From an uncultured Vampirovibrio sp. (GTDB lineage Bacteria; Cyanobacteriota; Vampirovibrionia; Gastranaerophilales; Gastranaerophilaceae), in contig CAJTXZ010000014.1 of assembly GCA_910583725.1 (NCBI GenBank), positions 1-64,000 on the forward strand: 64,000 nt of DNA, written 5' to 3'. This document shows positions 27,446 to 35,882 of this stretch, piece by piece. Below the pieces are notes generated by a model. That model ran no database searches, was not told the DNA's origin, and worked only from the letters and a program-made list of their open reading frames with translations. Position 1 is the first letter of the stretch. Each line of letters starts with the position of its first letter. The translations under genes and the position numbers were made by a program.

Positions 27446-27604
27446 TTATTGCTCCTCTATTTTAGCCTTTCTAATCTTCAAAACATCATTTTCCACAATG
27501 TATTCGACCTTGTCGGTTTCGGGGTTTATTTTTAGAAGTTTAAGGATTGTAGAATTTATGAATAATCCCCAACCGTTGCCTGAACGATATAATTTCCTTT
27601 CCAT
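27446..27604 (-). CDS. AbrB/SpoVT-MazE-like small DNA-binding protein
   Basis: The product is a 52-residue protein (MERKLYRSGNGWGLFINSTI...) whose pattern of a short N-terminal strand, GNGWGLFI and a VEYIVENDVLKI repeat fits the swapped-hairpin AbrB/MazE fold. Such proteins are antitoxins or transition-state regulators. AAAGG lies 6-7 bases before the ATG. It is divergent from the 80-residue gene at 27709, and the shared gap carries four TTACAAT-like repeats, likely operators. No toxin of the MazF type is next to it, so a stand-alone regulator is as likely as an antitoxin. Confidence 0.75.
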   Translation of the reverse strand: MERKLYRSGNGWGLFINSTILKLLKINPETDKVEYIVENDVLKIRKAKIEEQ

Positions 27605-27620
27605 ATACATACCTTTACTA

Positions 27621-27693
27621 TTACAATGTACTAGACAAAATAATAGTAAACTGCTACAATTTATCATACACTTACAATGTATATTACAATATA
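27621..27693. promoter_or_regulatory. Repeated TTACAAT(G/A)TA sites between divergent small genes
   Basis: TTACAATGTA occurs at 27621-27630 and again at 27672-27681. Variants lie at 27654-27663 (CTACAATTTA) and 27684-27693 (TTACAATATA). They sit in the 104-bp gap between the AbrB-like gene and the gene at 27709 and are likely operators for the AbrB-like protein. Confidence 0.45.
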
Positions 27694-27708
27694 AGGCACG
27701 GTTAATAG

Positions 27709-27951
27709 ATGTATAAAGAAACAACCCAAACCAATAACACAGCTGAATTTATTGAATTGAAGAAAAAATTAAGAATATTTAAAAGATATTTTACCGATAT
27801 TAAAAAAATTCTTGAAACCCTAAGGAAAATAAGCACAAGTGACCCCGCCCCGCCGGGATATGTCGGCTATTTTCTTGAAATGTTGGATGACAAATTTGAA
27901 AAATTAGAAAACAGAATAGAAAAAACATCTTCTAAAGGCCAAAAACACTGA
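27709..27951 (+). CDS. Hypothetical protein, 80 aa
   Basis: This is a small charged, predominantly helical protein with a break at SDPAPPGYVGYF in the middle and a C-terminal coiled-coil-like segment (LDDKFEKLENRIEK). I do not recognise it. It is divergently transcribed from the AbrB-like gene with a repeat-rich shared promoter region, so the two are probably regulated together. It could be a partner of the AbrB-like protein, but it shows no known toxin motif. Confidence 0.55.
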   Translation: MYKETTQTNNTAEFIELKKKLRIFKRYFTDIKKILETLRKISTSDPAPPGYVGYFLEMLDDKFEKLENRIEKTSSKGQKH

Positions 27952-28085
27952 ACTTGATTATATTTTAAACACCATGCGCAACAAAACCGCATTATAGCTG
28001 GCATTTAGCCTGGTGTCTGTTTTACTGTTTTTAAACCTTATATTCAAAAAGGCTCTAAATACGCTTCTAGCCTTGTTATACCTGC

Positions 28086-28114
28086 AAAAAAAAGGAACCG
28101 ATTTTCTCAGTTCC
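28086..28114 (-). terminator. Minus-strand intrinsic terminator without an assigned gene
   Basis: On the minus strand GGAACTGA pairs with TCGGTTCC (one G-T wobble) around a GAAAA loop, followed by eight T residues. No minus-strand gene lies upstream within 250 bp; radA is on the plus strand. This implies a small RNA or antisense transcript. Confidence 0.6.
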
Positions 28115-28329
28115 ACTGTATTGCCATCACCAGTTAGATATAAATTGCATAAAATATTGTGTTGATAGTTTAATACTAGATTATTTTTTGAGTTTTCGTA
28201 ATTACCCGTAAGTTAGAAATTTGTCAAACTAAAGTATAAAACACGTGCGTACTTGCCCCGTGAAAACCCGCATTATTTCTCGTTTTAAGGACATTGCACG
28301 CTAAAAAATTTTAAGGAAAAACTTTATGA

Positions 28330-28335
28330 TATAAT
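28330..28335 (+). promoter_or_regulatory. -10 box seven bases before the radA ATG
   Basis: TATAAT followed by seven bases and the ATG of radA, with no Shine-Dalgarno in between. It belongs to the leaderless-type set noted in this window. Confidence 0.5.
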
Positions 28336-28342
28336 TTTTGTT

Positions 28343-29749
28343 ATGGCTAAAGTAAAATCAAAGTGGGTATGCCAAAATTGCGGCTATGAGACGGTTTCGT
28401 ACCTTGGAAGGTGCCCTGATTGCGGGCAGTTTTCAACAATGACAGAAGAAATAAGCCAAGCCAAGGTTGAAATAAAGACAAATTCACCCTCAAACGCTAT
28501 CGTGGCGGGCGATTTAGGGTATAGTAAAATAAATGAAATAAAGCTTGATGAAACCATCAGGGTAAAATCCGGAATTGATGAATTAGACAGGGTTTTAGGG
28601 GGCGGATTTGTAGAAGGTAGTTTGATTTTGCTTGCGGGAGACCCCGGAATAGGCAAGTCTACATTGGTTTTACAGGCTGCAAAAAATATTGGGGATTCAA
28701 ATCATAAAATTTTATATATCTGCGCAGAAGAATCACCAAGCCAGGTAAAACTAAGAGCAGAAAGGCTTGGGGCGAATTCTGACAACTTGTATGTAACGGC
28801 ACAAAACTGCCTTGAAGAGGTGATGAAGCAAATTGATGAATTAAAGCCGGATTTTTTGGTGGTTGACAGTATTCAATCAGTCTTTAGCGCCCAAATAACA
28901 AGCTCTTCGGGCACTGTGTCGCAAATTCGCGAATGTACAAATTTATTGATGAGAATAGCAAAGACCAAAACCCTTACTACGATTGTGATTGGACACGTGA
29001 CAAAGGAGGGAAACATTGCAGGGCCTAAGGTTCTGGAGCATATGGTTGACTGCGTGATAAATTTCGAAGGAGATAAATTTCGCACATATAGAATGCTTCG
29101 GAGTATAAAAAACCGTTTTGGCACCACAAGCGAAGTGGGCGTTTTCTCAATGAATGACGATGGTTTAGCCGAAATAAAAAATCCTTCTGAACTATTTTTA
29201 TCAGAACGCGAGGAACAAAATTGCCCCGGCTGCACGATAATAGCAACCGTGGAAGGCACGCGTACACTGCTTTTAGAAGTTCAGGCACTTGTCGGGAATA
29301 CCCCATACCCAAGCCCCAGGCGGGTTGCACGCGGTGTAGAATATAACAGACTACTTCAAATTCTTGCTGTTCTTGAAAAGCGGGTGGGGCTAAACCTAAG
29401 CAAGCAGGACGTTTACATCAATGTGACAGGCGGGGTTGATATTATAGAACCGGCTGCAGATTTAGGAATTGCGATGGCTGTTTTAGCGTGTGTGAGGGAT
29501 GTGTGCTGCAAAAAAGACCTTGTTATGATAGGTGAAATCAGCTTGTCAGGCGAAGTTCGCCCGGTTGATAACCTTGAAAAACGCTTAAAAGAGGCACAAA
29601 AACTGGGTTTCAAGGAAGCTTTGATACCTAAAATCAGCTCAGACAAGCTGTCTGCACAGGTTAAAAACCTGAAAATTAAGACTATACAAGTATCTAAGGT
29701 GATTGAAGCAATTACAAAATCCATGCAGCCTGAAAACGCAGTGAAATAG
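28343..29749 (+). CDS. radA: DNA repair protein RadA
   Basis: RadA is a RecA-like, DnaB-type helicase that assists branch migration in recombination. Seen: an N-terminal zinc finger (Cys10, 13, 24, 27), Walker A AGDPGIGKSTLV near residue 98, the RadA-specific KNRFG motif (IKNRFGTTSEVG), and a C-terminal Lon-protease-like domain (ITGGVDIIEPAADLG-like). The length (468 aa) is normal. The gene stands alone on the plus strand. TATAAT lies seven bases before the ATG, so initiation may be leaderless. Confidence 0.97.
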   Translation: MAKVKSKWVCQNCGYETVSYLGRCPDCGQFSTMTEEISQAKVEIKTNSPSNAIVAGDLGYSKINEIKLDETIRVKSGIDELDRVLGGGFVEGSLILLAGDPGIGKSTLVLQAAKNIGDSNHKILYICAEESPSQVKLRAERLGANSDNLYVTAQNCLEEVMKQIDELKPDFLVVDSIQSVFSAQITSSSGTVSQIRECTNLLMRIAKTKTLTTIVIGHVTKEGNIAGPKVLEHMVDCVINFEGDKFRTYRMLRSIKNRFGTTSEVGVFSMNDDGLAEIKNPSELFLSEREEQNCPGCTIIATVEGTRTLLLEVQALVGNTPYPSPRRVARGVEYNRLLQILAVLEKRVGLNLSKQDVYINVTGGVDIIEPAADLGIAMAVLACVRDVCCKKDLVMIGEISLSGEVRPVDNLEKRLKEAQKLGFKEALIPKISSDKLSAQVKNLKIKTIQVSKVIEAITKSMQPENAVK

Positions 29750-30020
29750 CTCATATTAGCGTATTTATATAGCTATAATCCCTGCTAATTAAACATTTGT
29801 ACGTGTTTATTATGCCTAAAAACCACTTATTGTCGCAATTTACTAAATTAATAAGTTTGAAAATCGTTGTAAATACTGCATTTTCACAGAAATCTAACCT
29901 TTAAACACCTGATTTTAAAAAGTTTTTATATTTATAAAACCTTAAAACCCTTGATATAAGTGTATTTTAACACAATTCATGGTTTAATAATATGTCTTAA
30001 AACCGCTAGCGGCAGGCCGT

Positions 30021-31367
30021 TTAGACATCTACATTTCTCATCATATCTTTAAGCGTCTGAATTGTTGTCTGCATAGAAACAATGTCTGTGGTTTTTTGCT
30101 GCAAAAATCCGTTAATCTGGGGCATTAATTGAATTGCGATGTCAAGTTTCGGGTTTGAGCCGGTTTGATACATCCCAACGTCAATCAGGTCCTTGTTTTC
30201 GCGGTATAATGACAGTAATTTGCGCATTTTTCCTGCTGCCTGCTTGTGTTCGGGGTCTGTTATTGCTGTAAAAAGCCTTGAAATCGAGCCCAGAGTGTCG
30301 ATTGCGGGGTAATGGTTCATCTCGGCAACTTTTCTGGATAAAAAGATGTGCCCATCCACAATTCCGCGCACAATGTCTACAATCGGGTCTGTGATGTCAT
30401 CTCCCTCCATAAGTACGGTGTAAAGCGCTGTGATAGAGCCTTTTTCAGAGTTTCCTGTCCGCTCCAGTGCCCTTTGAAGCCAGCTGAATATTGATGGCGG
30501 GTAACCCTTCATTGTGGGCGGTTCTCCAAGGGATAGACCAACCTCTCTTCCAGCCATAGCGCACCTTGTCACCGTGTCGGTCATCAAAAACACCTTTTTA
30601 CCTTTGTCTCTAAAATATTCACAGACAGAAGTTGCCGCAAGCAGGCACTTCATCCTGATTAAGGGGGGTAAATCGCCTGTGGCACAAACAACAACGGACC
30701 TTCGCATACCCTCGGGGCCAAGGGAATCTTCCATAAATTCTTTAACTTCACGGCCTCGTTCGCCAATAAGCGCCATAACATTGACATCCGCGTCTGAATT
30801 ACGTGCAATCATACCAAGGGTGGTACTTTTGCCCACACCAGACCCTGCAAACAAGCCCATACGCTGGCCCATGCCCATAGTAAGCAGTGCATCAATGGCT
30901 CTAATGCCTGTAGAGAGCGCATCTTTAATGATTGGGCGGCTGAAAGGGTCCGGTACAGTGCCGTTTATGTTTACATATTCAGCATTTGTGATATCTAATG
31001 GATGACCGTCCATGGGCTCTCCAAGCGGGTTTATAAGCCTTCCAAGCAGGAAATCTCCGACAGGAAGCATAATTGGGCCGCCAGTACTTTCTACAAGGCT
31101 TCCCTGGCCTATGCCTTCGCCGTCATATAAAAGCAAAAGCTGCGCCACATCGCCTTTAAAGGCCTGAACCTCTGCTGCTTTCTTCTCGCCCGTGTAGGTT
31201 TGAATGTAGCACAAGTCCCCAATCTTAAGCCCCGGCAGCTTTACATCCACAGTAAGCCCCAAAAGCTTTGATACTACGCCTTTATACTCGTAGAGTTTTG
31301 TGTTTTCAATGATATTCAAAGCCTTTGACTTAATATTTTGAACCTTTGAGCGAATATTTTCATCCAT
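30021..31367 (-). CDS. FliI/SctN-type export ATPase
   Basis: The product is a 448-residue ATPase of the flagellar/type III secretion family, related to the F1 beta subunit. Seen: DVKLPGLKIGDLC (N-terminal barrel), GDFLLGRLINPLGEPMDG, Walker A FAGSGVGKSTT near residue 174, ALIGERGREVKEF, and SLGEPPTMKGYPPSIFSWL, all diagnostic of FliI/YscN rather than of AtpD or Rho. It would power unfolding and export of substrates. No flagellar or injectisome genes adjoin it. The gene 101 bp upstream encodes the large ISF-motif protein (31469-33547). TATAAT lies six bases before the ATG, with no Shine-Dalgarno. FliI and SctN cannot be separated on this evidence. Confidence 0.93.
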   Translation of the reverse strand: MDENIRSKVQNIKSKALNIIENTKLYEYKGVVSKLLGLTVDVKLPGLKIGDLCYIQTYTGEKKAAEVQAFKGDVAQLLLLYDGEGIGQGSLVESTGGPIMLPVGDFLLGRLINPLGEPMDGHPLDITNAEYVNINGTVPDPFSRPIIKDALSTGIRAIDALLTMGMGQRMGLFAGSGVGKSTTLGMIARNSDADVNVMALIGERGREVKEFMEDSLGPEGMRRSVVVCATGDLPPLIRMKCLLAATSVCEYFRDKGKKVFLMTDTVTRCAMAGREVGLSLGEPPTMKGYPPSIFSWLQRALERTGNSEKGSITALYTVLMEGDDITDPIVDIVRGIVDGHIFLSRKVAEMNHYPAIDTLGSISRLFTAITDPEHKQAAGKMRKLLSLYRENKDLIDVGMYQTGSNPKLDIAIQLMPQINGFLQQKTTDIVSMQTTIQTLKDMMRNVDV

Positions 31368-31373
31368 ACTGAT

Positions 31374-31379
31374 ATTATA
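31374..31379 (-). promoter_or_regulatory. -10 box six bases before the export-ATPase ATG
   Basis: The minus strand reads TATAAT, six bases and then ATG (start 31367), without a ribosome site. This is the leaderless-type arrangement also seen at 1048-1053(-) and 11327-11332(+). Confidence 0.5.
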
Positions 31380-31468
31380 CTGATTTTAGACCTGCAGGGC
31401 AAAACTGCTTTTAGGTGCGTTTAAATTCCTTCTTTGGACATTATTTTAGAATATAAAATCCTATATGT

Positions 31469-33547
31469 TTATTGCTTTGGTCTTTTTGCGCTCCAGGCAC
31501 CGGTTTTGGTACTATAAAAGAGTTTTATTATTTCTGCTTCGCCATCTTTTTTGTCTTGGAATTTTTGTTCAAAACAATATGGTGCGCCGCTTTTGCAGAT
31601 AATTGATTTACGCAAATTGTCTTCATAGTATGAAAATGTGTCATTGTTAAAATACATTTCTATAGCCGCTGTACTATAATCTAGATTTCCGATTCCTGTA
31701 ATTGGCCCTGTTGCCTTTTGTGCATAGCAATTACAACCAACGTTTTTCAAGGCTGTGTTTTTAAAGCTGTTAATCTGGTCTAACGTTATATCTTTTGAAT
31801 AATCAATAATGCCGTCGAGCCCAAAACATAATCTTTTATCTGCGTGTATTTTGCCGGCCGCAATATCTTTAGCTTCTTCTAAATAGGTTATTAGTTTTTT
31901 ATTGTATTTATCCATTTCAAAAATATCCAGACTGTCTTGGTTTTGGCCGTATTCTTTTATGGTAATCGGGATGTAATCTTTGCTGTCGGGACTTTTTATA
32001 ATCAGAGATTCTCTTTTTAGTATTTTGCCGGACGGGTCAAATTCTTGCATGAGTTTTGCAGGAATATTTTTATCGTAAAAGTCCTCTGTTGTTATATCGC
32101 TGATTTTAACTGCTGTAAAGTTGTTTGCGCCGTGATTTTGAATGTCGGCAAATATTGTTGTAACATCTTCAAATAATTTATCAAACCTTTCTTGTGCTTT
32201 TAATGCAAGCTTTTGTCCTTCTTCCTGTAGCTTTAGTGCGTCCCGGTGTGCATATTCAGCGTTTAATGCAAGCTCTTTTAATGTATTTTGGACAATATCA
32301 TAAAGGTGCTCAGGCACAGCACCTTTTTCTATTTTTCCAAGCCCCGCACTCATTTGTGAAAAAATGGTTTCGGGAATTTTTTTGGCCCATTCTTTGTCTT
32401 TTTTTTCGGAGATTTGTCTTTTCGTTTTTAAGAGCTCTTCTGTCAGATACAAAGAAAAATCTTTTGATTCGTATTCATAATCCGGCACCTTGTACCCTTC
32501 TTGTGTGTCCGGCACAAGGCTTTCGGGGTTATTTTGGGCTGCTAAATTTCCGGTTTTATTGTTTTGTTCTTTAGCGGTGGAAATTCCTGTGTCGTCTGCG
32601 CCTTCTGTATCATATAATGCCGGGCTTGTTGATTTAGTTGAAAGTATTTCTTCTTTTGATTTTTGCCCCGGTTTTTCTGTTTTTTCCTGCTCTTTGACTT
32701 TGGGGGTACTTATTTGTTCAATTGGGCGTTTATCATCCACCAAAGTTATTATCAACTCTTTATCTTGAGGTTGTTTTTCCTTCTCTTTGACTTTAGGCTT
32801 ATCTATTTGTTTATTTTCGTGATTTTCCTCCGATGATTTTGACTCGGTTTGTTGTTTAGAAACACTTTGCTTTTGCGCTGTTTCAGGATTAGGCCGGGTG
32901 TTAGATGAGGGAGCGGTCCGGGTTTGTTCGGGGTTAGGATTTTGTACTTGTGAAATATTCTGTTTTGTGTCTGTTTTGCGGGTTTGTTTTGGCTCTTTTA
33001 TTTCAGGCTGTTGATTTTTTGTGCAATTATCAAGAGGAGAGGATTTTAAGAGCGGCTTCTTTCTGCCGTTTTTTATTGCAATTACCGCAATTATTACACT
33101 AAAAAGAATTCCAAGGCCTGTAATAATTGCCGTTTTTTTCTTTATTTTTTTGCCCGCTATTGTGATAACATCGTCATTTTGCGTATTTGAGGTGGTTTCA
33201 AAAACATCTTGCTTTAAAGACAAAGGTTCAATGTTTGTGCCTTGAAATTTATCTTTATTTGCAGCTATACTATTGGTTTTTACTCCGTTGTTTGAGCCTT
33301 GTACAGGACTATATGCCTTCTGTTTAATTGTATTTTGGGCTGTGGTTTTGGAAGCCTCTTGTATATTTGGCTCCGGCGTCAAAATTTGTCCCGCCGATGT
33401 AGCTTCAGGGTTATTTATTTGTCCCGATGAATTATTTTGTGTTGCCTGAATTGTCCTGTTTACAACATTTAGAACATTATTTGCGGTCTGTCTTTGCATC
33501 GTTGTATTAATAGAATTTTCTGCCCGAAATGAAATATTGTTAAACAT
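31469..33547 (-). CDS. Large unknown protein with N-terminal 'NISF' motif and one TM helix
   Basis: The product has 692 residues and begins MFNNISFRAENSINTT. Residues 1-130 are Asn/Gln/Thr-rich and look disordered. A single membrane helix lies at about 139-158, preceded by KKIKKK. A Pro/Lys/Gln-rich linker (160-350) with KVKEKEKQ-type repeats follows. The C-terminal half has a helical section and a folded-looking domain (DYIPITIKEYGQ, LCFGLDGIIDYS, YFNNDTFSYYEDN). I know no homologous function. It lies directly upstream of the FliI/SctN ATPase gene, so it may be exported by or assembled with that machine. This is inference. Confidence 0.7.
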   Translation of the reverse strand: MFNNISFRAENSINTTMQRQTANNVLNVVNRTIQATQNNSSGQINNPEATSAGQILTPEPNIQEASKTTAQNTIKQKAYSPVQGSNNGVKTNSIAANKDKFQGTNIEPLSLKQDVFETTSNTQNDDVITIAGKKIKKKTAIITGLGILFSVIIAVIAIKNGRKKPLLKSSPLDNCTKNQQPEIKEPKQTRKTDTKQNISQVQNPNPEQTRTAPSSNTRPNPETAQKQSVSKQQTESKSSEENHENKQIDKPKVKEKEKQPQDKELIITLVDDKRPIEQISTPKVKEQEKTEKPGQKSKEEILSTKSTSPALYDTEGADDTGISTAKEQNNKTGNLAAQNNPESLVPDTQEGYKVPDYEYESKDFSLYLTEELLKTKRQISEKKDKEWAKKIPETIFSQMSAGLGKIEKGAVPEHLYDIVQNTLKELALNAEYAHRDALKLQEEGQKLALKAQERFDKLFEDVTTIFADIQNHGANNFTAVKISDITTEDFYDKNIPAKLMQEFDPSGKILKRESLIIKSPDSKDYIPITIKEYGQNQDSLDIFEMDKYNKKLITYLEEAKDIAAGKIHADKRLCFGLDGIIDYSKDITLDQINSFKNTALKNVGCNCYAQKATGPITGIGNLDYSTAAIEMYFNNDTFSYYEDNLRKSIICKSGAPYCFEQKFQDKKDGEAEIIKLFYSTKTGAWSAKRPKQ

Positions 33548-33955
33548 TATATTATTTAAGAGTTGTCTTAACCTTTCAATGTTTATAAACCTATCAAGTA
33601 ATTTTTTTGACCCCCTGTAACAAAAAAAAGAAGAAAATTTACAAAAATTAACATTTAAAATTCTTTAAAAAACCAGGGTTTTATCTGTATTGTGTAAACA
33701 ATGAGATGACAGGCAGCCACCTTGGTTTTTGAAACCGAAACCAAAAAAGAGCCGCTATATTGTTTAATATAGCGGAATGAATTAATAGTTTGAAAAAATT
33801 ATATTGTTCGAAATATTTTTATTTCGTATTAGCTGTGTTCATTTGCTTTTGCCTCTGACAGTTATTGCAGCCAGAATTTTTCAGAGGGAGAGATAAAAAC
33901 GTTTTATTATCCCGCTTTTATCGTATAGGGCTTTAGGAAATCTTGCCGGCGCAGT
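33548..33955. other. Non-coding interval between rpoD and the ISF protein gene
   Basis: These 408 bases contain no credible gene. The stretch 33741-33775 holds the rpoD terminator. 33601-33680 is A-rich and 33700-33745 has a short CCTTGG/GGTTTC-rich segment. The right part, close to rpoD, is simple AT-rich sequence. Confidence 0.5.
33743..33775 (-). terminator. Terminator downstream of rpoD
   Basis: On the minus strand CCGCTATAT (33775-33767) pairs with ATATAGCGG (33760-33752), then CTC and six T residues. It lies about 180 bases past the rpoD stop. Confidence 0.7.
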
Positions 33956-34954
33956 TTACATCCCTATATAGTTTCTCAAATTTCCGCTTAGGTTTTGGTT
34001 TTTGCAGAGTTTTTTAAGTTTTGAAATTGCCCTTGTTTCAATCTGGCGGATTCTTTCCCTTGAAACGCCGTATCTTGTGCCGATTTCATCAAGAGTTTTC
34101 TTCTGCCCGTTATCATCAAGGCCATAGCGCATAATTAGCACATCTTTTTCTTTCTGATTAAGCTGATTAAGCATTTTGTGGATATCATCAAGAAGATTTT
34201 CCTGTGTTACCTTTGTATCAGGGGTTAGGTGACTTTCATCCACAATAAAATCAGCTATTTTTGAAGAATCATCCTTTTGGTTTGCAGGTGTCTCAATACT
34301 TATAGTGCTTTGGGCTGATTTCATAAGGGCAGATAATTTTGACAACGGCATGTTTAATTTTGCCGCAATTTCTTCCTTGGTGGGCATTCTGTTTAATTCT
34401 GAGGATAATTCTATTGATGCCCTTTTTATTTTACCCAAAGTTTCAATCATATGCACAGGAAGCCTTATCATCCTTGATTTATCAGCAATTCCTCTTGTTA
34501 TAGACTGTTGTATCCACCAGGTAGCGTATGTTGAAAACTTATAGCCTTTGGTGTAGTCAAATTTTTCAGCCGCTTTCATTAATCCCATATTTCCTTCCTG
34601 AATTAAATCCAAAAAGGAAAGGCCTCTTCCTATATATTTTTTTGCAATACTTACAACCAGCCGAAGGTTAGAGCTTATGAGGGTTTCTTTTGCCTTTTGG
34701 GAGTTGTTTTCTTTAATCTCTTTTGCAACAGCCATTTCTTCATCAAACGAAAGAAGTGGGATTTTTCCTATCTGCTGCAGATACATTTTAACGGAATCAT
34801 CTGCTATAACGCTTTTATAGTCTACCTTTTGAGGTTTATTAACATCTAAAACAGAACTTTCATCATCTTCCGATGTTAAATCCTCCGCAGTGTCTTCTGT
34901 TTGTTCTTCTATTTCTTCAAATTCTCTATTCTTCTTCTGTGCTTTTGTTTTCAT
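33956..34954 (-). CDS. rpoD: RNA polymerase sigma factor, RpoD/SigA-type
   Basis: The product has 332 residues and a group 1/2 sigma-70 layout. Seen: an acidic N-terminal tail, region 1.2 SVKMYLQQIGKIPLLS, region 2.1-2.4 NLRLVVSIAKKYIGRG, LIQEGNMGLMKAAEKFDY and FSTYATWWIQQSI, region 3, and region 4 GVSRERIRQIETRAISKLKKL. It lacks the long region 1.1 and non-conserved insert of enteric RpoD, as in cyanobacterial and Gram-positive SigA. It is likely the main sigma factor, consistent with the TATAAT boxes here. GGAGAAA precedes the ATG. It is downstream of rlmB. Confidence 0.92.
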   Translation of the reverse strand: MKTKAQKKNREFEEIEEQTEDTAEDLTSEDDESSVLDVNKPQKVDYKSVIADDSVKMYLQQIGKIPLLSFDEEMAVAKEIKENNSQKAKETLISSNLRLVVSIAKKYIGRGLSFLDLIQEGNMGLMKAAEKFDYTKGYKFSTYATWWIQQSITRGIADKSRMIRLPVHMIETLGKIKRASIELSSELNRMPTKEEIAAKLNMPLSKLSALMKSAQSTISIETPANQKDDSSKIADFIVDESHLTPDTKVTQENLLDDIHKMLNQLNQKEKDVLIMRYGLDDNGQKKTLDEIGTRYGVSRERIRQIETRAISKLKKLCKNQNLSGNLRNYIGM

Positions 34955-35013
34955 TAGTTTCTCCTAAAGACAAAGCCATTATAACTTATTTTTGCAATTT
35001 TGCCCAATTGTTA

Positions 35014-35781
35014 TTATGTGTATTCTATTTGTCTGATTGTTTCATATATAACAACGGCAGCACATGATGAAACATTTAATGATTCAAAATGTGAGGGGAC
35101 TTTAATTTTAAAATCTGCTTTATTTAATAATGTCTTTGAAATACCATCGCCTTCTGCGCCAAGTACAAGGGCAAAATTCATATCCTTGTAATTAACGTCA
35201 AAATAATTATCACTATTGTTCATATCCAAGGCAATTATCCACCAGTCGTTATTCTTTAAAAAATCAACCGCACCCGGCAGGCTATTTGTTTTTATTACAG
35301 GAATATGATTAACTGCGCCTGCAGAGGTTTTTTCAACAACCGCTGTCACAGGGCAGCTTCTGTGGTTTCCGACCAATATGCCGTCATATCCTGCTGCTGC
35401 AGCCGTTCTTATTATCGCTCCAAAATTATGCGGGTCAGACACGCCGTCTAAAATTATTAATTTTCTAAATTTATTTTTTGGGGCATGCTCTATAAAACTT
35501 TCTAAAGAAATATACTCAATCGGCGATACAGAGGCTACAACACCTTGTAAATTTACATCTTCACCGGTTTCTTCCTTAATTATGTCATAATATTTATTAA
35601 GATTTGTAAATTGAATTATTACAGAATTATTAAGTGCGAATTCTTTTATTTTTTTTAAGCGGTTATCAAGCCCGATGTTTTTTGAAATGTAAATTTTATT
35701 GATTCTTTTGGGGTTTTTTAATAAAGTTTCAAGCACCGCATTTTTCCCCCAGATGTAATTTTTCAATTTTTTATACTCCAT
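35014..35781 (-). CDS. rlmB: 23S rRNA 2'-O-methyltransferase RlmB (TrmH/SpoU family)
   Basis: This SPOUT methyltransferase acts on a guanosine of 23S rRNA. Seen: the N-terminal substrate-binding domain (IWGKNAVLETLLKNPKRINKI), then DGVSDPHNFGAIIRTAAAAGYDGILVG, LVLGAEGDGISKTLL and VPSHFESLNVSSCAAVVIYE, the three knot motifs. The length (255 aa) is typical. The target site is inferred from family membership. The stop lies 59 bp before the rpoD start. Confidence 0.92.
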   Translation of the reverse strand: MEYKKLKNYIWGKNAVLETLLKNPKRINKIYISKNIGLDNRLKKIKEFALNNSVIIQFTNLNKYYDIIKEETGEDVNLQGVVASVSPIEYISLESFIEHAPKNKFRKLIILDGVSDPHNFGAIIRTAAAAGYDGILVGNHRSCPVTAVVEKTSAGAVNHIPVIKTNSLPGAVDFLKNNDWWIIALDMNNSDNYFDVNYKDMNFALVLGAEGDGISKTLLNKADFKIKVPSHFESLNVSSCAAVVIYETIRQIEYT

Positions 35782-35882
35782 ATATTGTATTTTCTAATAA
35801 AATAGTTTCCTATTTACATTAATTATTGTATTATAAATTCCATATATAAGTATGATTAGAGTAAAAAAAGAAAAAATGAGCA

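Larger units (their letters stand above)
27952..28342. other. Non-coding interval upstream of radA
   Basis: No protein gene is visible in these 391 bases. The interval holds a well-formed minus-strand terminator (28086-28114) and a TTGACA hexamer on the minus strand near 28225, so a short minus-strand RNA is possible. The right end holds the radA -10 box. Confidence 0.4.
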
